A DNA stretch of 7,277 nt, taken from positions 1-7,277 of the forward strand of contig JADGOD010000056.1 of the NCBI GenBank assembly GCA_017883125.1. The letters are read 5' to 3'. Source of the DNA: Acidimicrobiales bacterium. Its GTDB lineage: Bacteria > Actinomycetota > Acidimicrobiia > Acidimicrobiales > RAAP-2. The number at the start of each line of letters is the position of its first letter. The stretch's first letter is position 1. A program made the position numbers and the translations under genes. The notes beneath the pieces were generated by a model that worked only from the letters and a program-made list of their open reading frames with translations, did not search any database and had not been told where the DNA came from. Shown piece by piece: positions 1 through 5,332 of the stretch.

Positions 1-414
1 CCGGACACGCTCGCTGAGCTCGGCGTCGAGGTCGAGATGCCCGAGGACAAGCTGATCGAGGCGCTGCGCTTCCGAGCCGAGCCGCTCTCACTCTCGGAGC
101 CCCTGCGCGAGGACGGCGACGCCGAGCTCGGCGACGTGGTCGAGGACCGCTCGGCGGAGTCACCCTTCGAGGTGGCTGCGGTGGCCCTGCTCCCCGACGA
201 GATCCAGCGACTCCTCTCGCCGCTCGATGAGCGCGAGCGTGAGATCCTCCGCCTGCGCTTCGGCCTGGACCGGGGAGAGCCGAGGACCCTCGAAGAGGTC
301 GGCGAGCACTTCAACCTGACCCGTGAGCGGATCCGCCAGATCGAGGCCCGTGCGATGTCGAAGCTCCGTCACCCCTCGTCGGACACTGGCGCGCGTGACC
401 TGCTCACCGTCTAG
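1..414 (+). CDS. RNA polymerase sigma factor, RpoD/SigA type (3' end only)
   Basis: This is the C-terminal 137 codons of a sigma-70 family factor, the subunit that directs RNA polymerase to promoters. The gene starts upstream of the window. Fragment residues 14-50 look like region 3 (EPLSLSEPL, then GDAELGDVVED, the acidic region 3.2 stretch typical of primary sigma factors). Residues 63-92 are region 4.1 (LDEREREILRLRFGL). Residues 95-123 are region 4.2, with the helix-turn-helix that reads the -35 element (TLEEVGEHFNLTRERIRQIE, then KLRHP). The short tail after LRHP is normal for the primary/group 2 class. I cannot separate the housekeeping factor (SigA) from a close group 2 paralogue without regions 1-2. 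From memory, sigA lies near the trkA/permease cluster in mycobacteria, which favours the primary factor. The stop is TAG at 412-414. Confidence 0.93.
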   Translation, partial: PDTLAELGVEVEMPEDKLIEALRFRAEPLSLSEPLREDGDAELGDVVEDRSAESPFEVAAVALLPDEIQRLLSPLDEREREILRLRFGLDRGEPRTLEEVGEHFNLTRERIRQIEARAMSKLRHPSSDTGARDLLTV

Positions 415-418
415 GGCG

Positions 419-424
419 TAGCAT
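419..424 (+). promoter_or_regulatory. -10 element of a probable leaderless promoter for the 26-aa gene
   Basis: TAGCAT fits the actinobacterial -10 consensus TANNNT and ends exactly 7 nt before the ATG at 432. Transcription would then start at or beside the A of the ATG, giving a leaderless mRNA. The spacing and the TAG...T form match the elements before the GTG starts at 1331 (minus) and 2791 (plus). I see no convincing -35 hexamer and no good Shine-Dalgarno before the ATG, which agrees with leaderless initiation. The element lies 5 bp after the sigma-factor stop codon, so the peptide could also be read through from the sigma gene. Confidence 0.5.
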
Positions 425-431
425 TCGATCC

Positions 432-512
432 ATGAAGAAACTCATCATCCTCGCCCTGATCATCGCTGTCGGCCTCGTGGCCGCCAAGCGGCTGCGCGAC
501 GCCTCTCTCTGA
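432..512 (+). CDS. 26-aa single-span membrane peptide (hypothetical)
   Basis: This is a short frame ATG...TGA encoding MKKLIILALIIAVGLVAAKR plus six more residues (LRDASL). It has a Lys-Lys start, a hydrophobic helix of about 15 residues (4-18), and a basic segment KRLR: the layout of a small one-pass membrane peptide. Of 26 codons, 23 end in G or C (exceptions AAA, GCT, TCT), which matches the neighbouring genes. It starts 17 bp after the sigma-factor stop, has a -10-like TAGCAT 7 nt upstream, and ends 8 bp before a strong hairpin, so it sits as a complete transcription unit. The N-terminus recalls the actinobacterial DLW-39 small proteins, but the DLW motif is absent and the peptide is shorter, so I do not assign it. 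Function is unknown. It could be a chance frame, but composition, placement and promoter together make a real gene likely. Confidence 0.55.
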   Translation: MKKLIILALIIAVGLVAAKRLRDASL

Positions 513-520
513 TCGAGGAC

Positions 521-551
521 GCCTCGGCGTCGCTCAGCGCGACGCTGAGGC
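521..551. terminator. Bidirectional hairpin between convergent genes
   Basis: A 13-bp inverted repeat has arms 521-533 (GCCTCGGCGTCGC) and 539-551 (GCGACGCTGAGGC). It pairs fully apart from one G-T position and has a 5-nt loop at 534-538. It lies where the plus-strand sigma/peptide unit meets the minus-strand phosphatase gene. The phosphatase stop codon (534-536, minus) falls in the loop. No U-tract follows on either strand, which is common for GC-rich actinobacterial terminators, so efficiency cannot be judged from sequence. Confidence 0.65.
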
Positions 552-1331
552 CTTCGACAGATGGGAGCGACGCGCCATCCGTGCGACGCCCAGGGCGATA
601 GCCCCAACAAGCGCCAGCGTGCCGGTGAGCATCGGTGCGCGCCGTGACATCCGGTCCCGCAGGCGGACCGGCTTGGTGAAGGCCAGGATCTCCCACCCCT
701 GCTCGGCCGCCGTCTTGGCCAGGGCTCGGTCGGGGTTCACCGCGAACCCGTGACCCACCGCCTCGAGCATCGGGACGTCGGTGGCCGAGTCGGAGTACGC
801 CGATGATCCGGCCAGCGAGATCCCCGTCCGCTCCGCCAGCTCGGTGATCGCTATGGCCTTGTTGGGCCCGTAGCAGTAGAAGGCCATCGTCCCGGTGTAG
901 CAGTCGTGCTCGTCGACCTCACCCCGGCTGGCCAGGGCTCCGTCGACGCCGAGGAGCTCGGCCAAGGGCATCACGATCTCCTCGGGAGCGGCCGAGACGA
1001 TGTAGATGCGATCCCCGATGGCCCGGTGGTGCTCCATCAGCTCGAGGGCCTCGGCGTAGATCAGCGGCTCGATCGTCTCGATCAGGGTCTCGCGCACGAT
1101 CGCGGCGACCTGCTGGCGATCCCATCCCTTGGTGAGCTCGAGCATCGACTCGCGCACCTTGGCCAGGCGCTCCTCGTCGGCGCCGAACTGGAGGAAGATC
1201 AGCTGCTGGGCCACCGCCCGGACCACGGTCCGCCGGTTGATGAGGCCCTCTTTGCGGAGCGGTCGGCCGAACGCCACGATGGACGCCTTGGCGATCACCG
1301 TCTTGTCCAGATCGAAGAAGGCGGCGTTCAC
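534..1331 (-). CDS. HAD-IB family phosphatase (SerB-like) with C-terminal membrane anchor
   Basis: This is a 265-aa haloacid dehalogenase superfamily phosphohydrolase, subclass IB. All catalytic motifs are visible: motif I FFDLDKT with nucleophile Asp7 and Asp9, motif II VSAAP with Ser113, motif III Lys158 in GPNK, and motif IV YSDSATDVPML with Asp181 and Asp185 for magnesium. Residues about 15-100 form the helical cap that sets substrate choice. Residues about 233-250 (MLTGTLALVGAIALGVAR) are hydrophobic and followed by Arg-rich sequence, suggesting a C-terminal membrane anchor with the catalytic domain in the cytoplasm. Family relatives include phosphoserine phosphatases and lipid or metabolite phosphatases; the sequence does not fix the substrate. 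The start is GTG: there is no good upstream alternative, and a -10-like TAGAAT lies 7 nt before it. It follows the trkA pair by 47 bp on the same strand, so it may be both operonic and separately transcribed. The stop lies inside the 521-551 hairpin. Confidence 0.88.
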   Translation of the reverse strand: MNAAFFDLDKTVIAKASIVAFGRPLRKEGLINRRTVVRAVAQQLIFLQFGADEERLAKVRESMLELTKGWDRQQVAAIVRETLIETIEPLIYAEALELMEHHRAIGDRIYIVSAAPEEIVMPLAELLGVDGALASRGEVDEHDCYTGTMAFYCYGPNKAIAITELAERTGISLAGSSAYSDSATDVPMLEAVGHGFAVNPDRALAKTAAEQGWEILAFTKPVRLRDRMSRRAPMLTGTLALVGAIALGVARMARRSHLSKASASR

Positions 1332-1338
1332 GCTTCCA

Positions 1339-1344
1339 ATTCTA
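1339..1344 (-). promoter_or_regulatory. -10 element of a probable leaderless promoter for the HAD phosphatase
   Basis: Read on the minus strand, TAGAAT (1344 to 1339) is followed by exactly 7 nt (TGGAAGC) and then the GTG start at 1331. It fits TANNNT and has the same spacing as the elements at 419-424 and 2778-2783. It lies in the 47-bp gap after the second trkA gene. No clear -35 is visible. The GGAAG next to the GTG is too close to act as a normal ribosome binding site, which favours leaderless start. Confidence 0.5.
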
Positions 1345-1378
1345 CGAGGTGGGAGGCCGAATACGGTGCCGAGCGCTT

Positions 1379-2044
1379 CTAGCGCGGGCCGATGAGGGTC
1401 TGCTGGACGACCGTCTCGGCCTCTTCGGTGATCAGCAGAAGCACCTCGTCGCCGTCGAGCAGCACGGTGTCCTCATGGGGCACGAGGAGGCGGCCTTCAC
1501 GCACCATGGCCACGATGGTGGCCTCGCTGGGCAGGTCGAGCTCGCCGAGGTCCTTGCCCAGGGCGGGCGAGTCGGAGGCCAGGGTGACCTCGACCAAGCT
1601 GGATTCGCCGTGCTCGAACTGCAGGAGGCGGACGATCGAGCCGACCGAGACCGCCTCTTCGACCAGGGCCGTGAGCTGCTGGGGGGTCGAGACCGAGACG
1701 TCCACGCCCCAGGTCTCGTTGAAGAGCCACTGGTTCTTCGAGTTGTTGACCCGGGCCACGACGCGGGGCACGGCGAACTCCTGCTTGGCCAGCAGGGAGA
1801 TCACCAGGTTGTCCTCGTCGTCCCCGGTGGCGGCCACCATGACGTCGACGTTCGCCGTCCCGGCCATCTGGAGGGACTTGACCTCGCAAGCGTCACCGAT
1901 CACGAAGGCGACCGCCGAGGTCTTGGCGTGCTTCTCGACGAGTGCGAGGTCGCGCTCCATGACGAAGACGTCGTAGCCCTTGGCCATGAGGTCCTCGGCG
2001 ATGGCCATGCCCACCGAGCCGGCTCCGGCGATCATCACCCTCAT
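1379..2044 (-). CDS. TrkA-family (RCK) potassium-transport regulatory protein, second of pair
   Basis: This 221-aa protein has the standard RCK architecture: an N-terminal Rossmann domain (RCK_N/TrkA-N, residues 1-118) and a C-terminal RCK_C/TrkA-C domain (about 138-208). The glycine motif GAGSVG is at residues 7-12 and the acidic residue closing strand beta 2 is Glu30 (VFVMERD), as expected for NAD(H) or adenine-nucleotide binding. Such proteins sit on the cytoplasmic face of potassium channels or transporters and gate them by ligand. The start ATG overlaps the stop of the upstream trkA gene by 4 bp (ATGA at 2041-2044), and GAGGAG lies 5 nt before it (2055 to 2050), so the two are translationally coupled and probably form a heteromeric complex. 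It corresponds in position to M. tuberculosis ceoC (recalled, not searched). No TrkH/KtrB pore gene is in view; the divergent permease is the likeliest partner. Confidence 0.92.
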   Translation of the reverse strand: MRVMIAGAGSVGMAIAEDLMAKGYDVFVMERDLALVEKHAKTSAVAFVIGDACEVKSLQMAGTANVDVMVAATGDDEDNLVISLLAKQEFAVPRVVARVNNSKNQWLFNETWGVDVSVSTPQQLTALVEEAVSVGSIVRLLQFEHGESSLVEVTLASDSPALGKDLGELDLPSEATIVAMVREGRLLVPHEDTVLLDGDEVLLLITEEAETVVQQTLIGPR

Positions 2045-2697
2045 GACCGCTCCTCGCTCAGCTTCTCGTTCAGGGCCTCTTCATGTCCCACGAGGACGGC
2101 GAAGAGGACGTGGTCCCGCTCCTGGCCGACCATCTCGGTGGCGTCGAGCCGCACCGCGCCGGCTCGGTTGACCCCGATGACCCGGATCGCACCGGGCATC
2201 TCGAGATCGGCCAGGGGCCGACCGGCCCAGCGGGCCGGGAGAGGCTGCTCGATGACGTGGAGGGTGGCCGAGGCGTCGGTCCACGAGACGACGGACTCAT
2301 CGGGCAGGAGCCAGCGGCGGACCTGGTCGATGGTCCAGGTGACCGTGGCGACGGTGGGGATCCCGAGGCGCTGGTAGATCTCGGCCCGGCGGGGGTCGTA
2401 GATGCGGGCGACGACCTGGGGGATCCGGAAGTTCTCTCGGGCGATGCGCGCGCACAGGATGTTCGAGTTGTCCCCGCTGGTCACCGCGGCCAGGGCGTCG
2501 GCGTTGGGGGCGTCGGCCTCGAGGAGGACGTCGCGATCGAAGCCTGATCCGATGATCGTGCGGCCGCCGAAGTCATCGCCGAGCCGGCGGAAGGCCAGGG
2601 CGGACTTGTCCAGGATCACGACGTCGTGACCCTCGTTCGAGAGGTCTGTGGCCAAGCCGGAACCGACTCGGCCACACCCGATGATGACGACGTGCAT
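2041..2697 (-). CDS. TrkA-family (RCK) potassium-transport regulatory protein, first of pair
   Basis: This 218-aa protein is a paralogue of the next gene. It has a Rossmann RCK_N domain with GCGRVG at residues 7-12 and Asp30 (VVILDKS) at the end of beta 2, a TSGDNSN loop near 73-79, and an RCK_C domain from about 138 to 208. It is expected to bind NAD(H) or ATP/ADP and to regulate potassium transport at the membrane. I chose ATG at 2697 because the glycine motif then follows at the usual distance (MHVVIIGCGRVG) and GGGA lies 7 nt upstream. A TTG at 2721 would add eight atypical residues (MRTWWDQE) and is less likely. It is first in the minus-strand operon, overlaps the second trkA by 4 bp, and is divergent from the permease across 93 bp. 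It corresponds in position to M. tuberculosis ceoB (recalled). Confidence 0.91.
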   Translation of the reverse strand: MHVVIIGCGRVGSGLATDLSNEGHDVVILDKSALAFRRLGDDFGGRTIIGSGFDRDVLLEADAPNADALAAVTSGDNSNILCARIARENFRIPQVVARIYDPRRAEIYQRLGIPTVATVTWTIDQVRRWLLPDESVVSWTDASATLHVIEQPLPARWAGRPLADLEMPGAIRVIGVNRAGAVRLDATEMVGQERDHVLFAVLVGHEEALNEKLSEERS

Positions 2698-2790
2698 CTC
2701 TTGATCCCACCACGTACGCAACCCCGGCGCAATGTCAGCGAGAGCGATGAGGCTCGGGGCTCACCCGGCAACCGGCCTAGATTGTCATCC
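2698..2790. promoter_or_regulatory. Divergent promoter region between the trkA pair and the permease
   Basis: This is a 93-bp gap between two divergent units. The permease side has a clear -10-like TAGATT at 2778-2783. On the trkA side the best candidate is weak: CTGACA (2738 to 2733, minus), a 16-nt spacer, then TACGTG (2716 to 2711). That would start transcription around 2704 and leave almost no leader for the ribosome site, so I do not call it firmly. The shared gap would allow one regulator to act on both units, but I see no convincing operator palindrome beyond the short CGTACG at 2713-2718. Confidence 0.4.
2778..2783 (+). promoter_or_regulatory. -10 element of a probable leaderless promoter for the permease
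   Basis: TAGATT fits TANNNT and is followed by exactly 7 nt (GTCATCC) and the in-frame GTG at 2791. There is no Shine-Dalgarno before this GTG, and no recognisable -35 was found. The arrangement matches the elements at 419-424 and 1339-1344 and is the main reason for choosing GTG 2791 as the permease start. Confidence 0.55.
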
Positions 2791-5172
2791 GTGGATGCTG
2801 TCTCACGCAACGCCGAATCGGCGTCGCGCTTCGTACCGGCGAGATCGGTGGCCAGGAACCTGGCGCGCCAGTTCCCCGAGTCGTTCGGCTACCGGATGAA
2901 GAACCTCTTCCTCGGGAGGCCGCTCGTCAGCGAGCAGCTGGTGACCGAGCGGCTCAACAACCGCATCGCCCTCGGGGTGCTCGCCCCGGACTGCATCTCG
3001 TCGTCTGCGTACGGCACCGAGCAGATGCTGACCCAGCTCACCCCGTTCATCGGGCTGGCCGCCTTCACCCTGGTGGTGCCGATCACCTTCGCCATCATCG
3101 GCGTGCTCTTCTTCGTGACGCTTTCGTACTGGGACGTCATCAGCTACTACACAAAGTCCGGCGGCTCCTATGTGGTCGCCCGCGACAACTTCGGTCCCCG
3201 GATCGCCCAGATCGCCGCGGTCGCGCTCCTGATCGACTACACCGTGACCGTTGCGGTGCAGTGCTCGGCGGGCACGGCCGCGCTGACGACGGCGTTCCCC
3301 GGCCTGGCGCACCTGACCGTGGAGATCACCGTCGGCGTGGTCCTCCTGCTCATCTACGGCAACCTGCGCGGCATCACCGAGGCCGGAAAGTACTTCGCCC
3401 TGCCGACGTACACCTACGCCATCGCCCTGGTCACCGTGATCGGGCTCGGCTACTTCCAGGCGGCGTCCGGCACCCTCCACCAGCTGCCGATCCCTCCGGC
3501 CAACCAGCTCTACGGCGGGGCGTTCGGCGTGAGCGGGAGCGGCTGGATCTACGGCCTGGCCTACATCAACCTGCTGCGCGCGTTCGCCAACGGCGGCTCC
3601 TCGCTGACCGGTCTCGAGGCCATATCCAACGGGGTCGCCTCGTTCAAGAAGCCCGAGAGCGTCAACGCCCGCAAGACGCTCGTCACCATGAGCTGCGTGC
3701 TGGGCTTCTTAGTGCTCGGCACCTCGCTGCTGGCCCGGTGGACGCACGCCGTCCCCTACGCCAAGGGCACCCCGACCGTCGTGGGCCAGGAGGTCCAGGC
3801 GGTCCTCGGGACCGCCCCGTTCGGTCACGTCGCCTTCCTCATCGTGCAGTTCGCAACGGTGGCCATTCTCTACACCGGGGGGAACACCTCGTTCAACGGC
3901 TTCCCGTTCCTGGCCAGCTTCGTCGCCAGCGACCGCTTCCTGCCCCGCCAGCTCACCAAGCGGGGGCACCGCCTGGCCTTCTCAAACGGGATCCTGGTGC
4001 TCGGTGTAGTGGCCATCGCGCTGGTCTTGGTCTTCAATGCGCAGGTCACCGGATTGGTCTCCCTCTACGCCATCGGCGTGTTCACCGGCTTCACCATGGC
4101 CGGGTTGGGCATGGTGAAGCACCACCTCACCCAGCGCGCCGAGGGCAAGTGGCGCCGAGGCGTGGTCATCAACGGTATCGCCGGGTCGATCTCGGCCATC
4201 GTCGTCGTCATCTTCGCCGTGGCGAAGTTCCGCGAGGGTGCCTGGGTCATCGTCGTCGTCGGCCCCCTCATGTACTGGGGCCTGATCCGGCTGCACCGCC
4301 AGTACGCGGACGAGGACGCCCAGCTTCGGAGCGAGGGCGCCACGGTCTCCGAGACCCGCTCGGTGCGCCACCACGTGGCCCTGGTCCTGGTGGACTCCTT
4401 CGACCTGGCGACCTCGAGAGCGGTGGACTATGCCCGCACGCTCTCCCAAGACACGCGGGCCGTCCACTTCGACATCGACCCCGAGGTGACCCGGGAGCTG
4501 AACCACCGCTGGGCCGAGGTCGGGCCGAAGTGGCTCCCCCTCGACATCATCGAGTGCCCGGACCGCCGCCTCGAGCGCGCCACCCTCGAGCTCGTGGCCG
4601 ACGTCGTCGCCGACCGCGACACCGAGTGCACGCTGCTGCTGCCCCGCCGCTCGTTCGGCTCGCTCCTCTCGAGGATCCTCCACGACCGCACGGCCGACTC
4701 GATCGCCGCCGCGGTCTCGGTCGTGCCCAACGTGTCGGCCACCATCGTCCCGTTCAACCTCGTCGACCTCCAGCGGGGCCAGGAGCTCGAGGCGGAGGCC
4801 GAGGCGGAGGCGAAGGTCTCGTCCCACGCCGCCAAGGGCATGCTGCCGGCCGACCAGCGGCTCCAGGAGCGCTCGGGGGGATCCGAGCCCATCAGCGACG
4901 TCGAGTGGCGCCAGCGGGCCAAGGTGGCGGGCCGGATCAAGTCGGTCCGGGTCCAGCGGGGCCCGGGGGCGTCGAACCTCGAGTGCACGCTGTCGGACGG
5001 CTCGGGGAGCCTTCTGCTGATCTTCCAGGGCCGCCCCACCGTGCCGGGCATCGAGCCGGGCGCCCGCCTGGTGGTCGAGGGCATGGTCGGCTCCTGGCAC
5101 CAGCAGCTGGCGATCCTGAACCCCGACTACGAATTGATCGCCGGCTCGAACGACGAGCCCCACGGCTCCTGA
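2791..5172 (+). CDS. KimA-like APC permease (probable K+ importer) with USP-like and OB-fold C-terminal domains
   Basis: This 793-aa protein has three parts. Residues about 55-500 are a 12-helix APC-superfamily transporter with KimA/YdaO-type signatures: SSSAYGTEQ near TM1, SGGSYVVARDN (123-133), LIDYTVTVAV (147-156), NLRGITEAGKYFALPTY (191-207) and SSLTGLEAISNGV (270-282). KimA is a proton-coupled high-affinity potassium importer. Residues about 526-656 are the cytosolic USP-like domain normal for this family. After a Glu/Ala linker, residues about 705-785 form an OB-fold (VAGRIKSV, LSDGSGSLLLIFQGR, GIEPGARLVVEGMVG, LNPDYEL), which KimA lacks. GTG 2791 is chosen because TAGATT lies 7 nt upstream; ATG 2896 (residue 36) would still keep the whole membrane domain and is the alternative, though without a good ribosome site. 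The reading frame remains open upstream to 2626, but that part overlaps the divergent trkA gene and is not protein-like. The divergent RCK pair may regulate it. Substrate assignment is inference; amino acid transport is the alternative. Confidence 0.87.
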   Translation: MDAVSRNAESASRFVPARSVARNLARQFPESFGYRMKNLFLGRPLVSEQLVTERLNNRIALGVLAPDCISSSAYGTEQMLTQLTPFIGLAAFTLVVPITFAIIGVLFFVTLSYWDVISYYTKSGGSYVVARDNFGPRIAQIAAVALLIDYTVTVAVQCSAGTAALTTAFPGLAHLTVEITVGVVLLLIYGNLRGITEAGKYFALPTYTYAIALVTVIGLGYFQAASGTLHQLPIPPANQLYGGAFGVSGSGWIYGLAYINLLRAFANGGSSLTGLEAISNGVASFKKPESVNARKTLVTMSCVLGFLVLGTSLLARWTHAVPYAKGTPTVVGQEVQAVLGTAPFGHVAFLIVQFATVAILYTGGNTSFNGFPFLASFVASDRFLPRQLTKRGHRLAFSNGILVLGVVAIALVLVFNAQVTGLVSLYAIGVFTGFTMAGLGMVKHHLTQRAEGKWRRGVVINGIAGSISAIVVVIFAVAKFREGAWVIVVVGPLMYWGLIRLHRQYADEDAQLRSEGATVSETRSVRHHVALVLVDSFDLATSRAVDYARTLSQDTRAVHFDIDPEVTRELNHRWAEVGPKWLPLDIIECPDRRLERATLELVADVVADRDTECTLLLPRRSFGSLLSRILHDRTADSIAAAVSVVPNVSATIVPFNLVDLQRGQELEAEAEAEAKVSSHAAKGMLPADQRLQERSGGSEPISDVEWRQRAKVAGRIKSVRVQRGPGASNLECTLSDGSGSLLLIFQGRPTVPGIEPGARLVVEGMVGSWHQQLAILNPDYELIAGSNDEPHGS
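4789..4812 (+). repeat. Four hexanucleotide repeats encoding a Glu-Ala linker
   Basis: Four tandem units of GAGGCS (S is G or C) encode (Glu-Ala)x4 at permease residues 667-674. They sit between the USP-like domain and the OB-fold, as expected for a flexible or helical charged linker at a fusion joint. Being in units of six bases, copy-number change would preserve the frame. Confidence 0.7.
4903..5145 (+). other. OB-fold (tRNA_anti-like) domain fused to the permease C-terminus
   Basis: This region encodes permease residues about 705-785. It has the five-strand OB pattern seen in single-stranded nucleic-acid-binding proteins and the RecG wedge: VAGRIKSVRV (strand 1), NLECTLSDGSG (strands 2-3), LLLIFQGR, GIEPGARLVVEGMVG (strand 4) and LAILNPDYELI (strand 5). 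It closely resembles the small stand-alone actinobacterial OB-fold proteins of the Rv2694c type (recalled, not searched). The frame is continuous with the permease with no stop or shift, so it is a true fusion in this sequence. Nucleic-acid binding is not shown; it could instead be a protein-interaction module. Confidence 0.8.
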
Positions 5173-5190
5173 GCCCCTCTCCGGGGGCTC
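5171..5190 (+). terminator. Candidate terminator of the permease gene
   Basis: GAGCCCC (5171-5177) pairs with GGGGCTC (5184-5190) around a 6-nt loop. The hairpin starts within the permease stop codon. The following sequence has only a weak T-rich stretch (GAGTTCTT), and the hppA promoter begins about 12 bp later. It may be a weak terminator or simply a GC-rich stem. Confidence 0.45.
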
Positions 5191-5202
5191 TCCGCCGAGT
5201 TC

Positions 5203-5232
5203 TTGCCGCACCGGGCCATTCCCCACTACCCT
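5203..5232 (+). promoter_or_regulatory. Probable hppA promoter (-35 TTGCCG, -10 TACCCT)
   Basis: TTGCCG (5203-5208) is separated by 18 bp from TACCCT (5227-5232), which fits TANNNT. A start near 5239-5240 would give a leader of about 93 nt before the hppA ATG. Unlike the three leaderless units in this window, this gene has a -35-like element and a real ribosome binding site. Confidence 0.5.
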
Positions 5233-5242
5233 CTGTCCAACC

Positions 5243-5272
5243 TCGTCGGAGGGGGTCATCGCAATCCGACGA
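5243..5272 (+). promoter_or_regulatory. Hairpin in the hppA 5' leader
   Basis: TCGTCGGA (5243-5250) pairs perfectly with TCCGACGA (5265-5272) around a 14-nt loop containing five Gs. It would lie at the very 5' end of the hppA transcript if the promoter at 5203-5232 is right. It could stabilise the mRNA, control it, or be an operator read as DNA. No known riboswitch family is recognised here. Confidence 0.4.
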
Positions 5273-5332
5273 AGAATCTGAAGTGCTTGGTAACGACCCG
5301 CGCTCGACGAGAGCAGCGACGAAAGGAACCCG

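Noticed and set aside
1349..2377. A 342-codon plus-strand open frame across both trkA genes
   Set aside because: It is antisense to two clear RCK proteins and has low-complexity composition and no ribosome site.
2698..2721. A TTG start at 2721 for the first trkA gene
   Set aside because: It adds eight atypical residues before the Rossmann strand, whereas ATG 2697 has GGGA 7 nt upstream and the standard N-terminus.
2626..2790. An N-terminal extension of the permease back to ATG 2626
   Set aside because: The extension overlaps the divergent trkA coding sequence, has no family similarity, and GTG 2791 has a better start context.
2698..2790. A c-di-AMP (ydaO/kimA) riboswitch before the permease
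   Set aside because: This class controls kimA in Bacillus, but the 93-bp gap is too short and the promoter appears leaderless, so there is no room for the aptamer.
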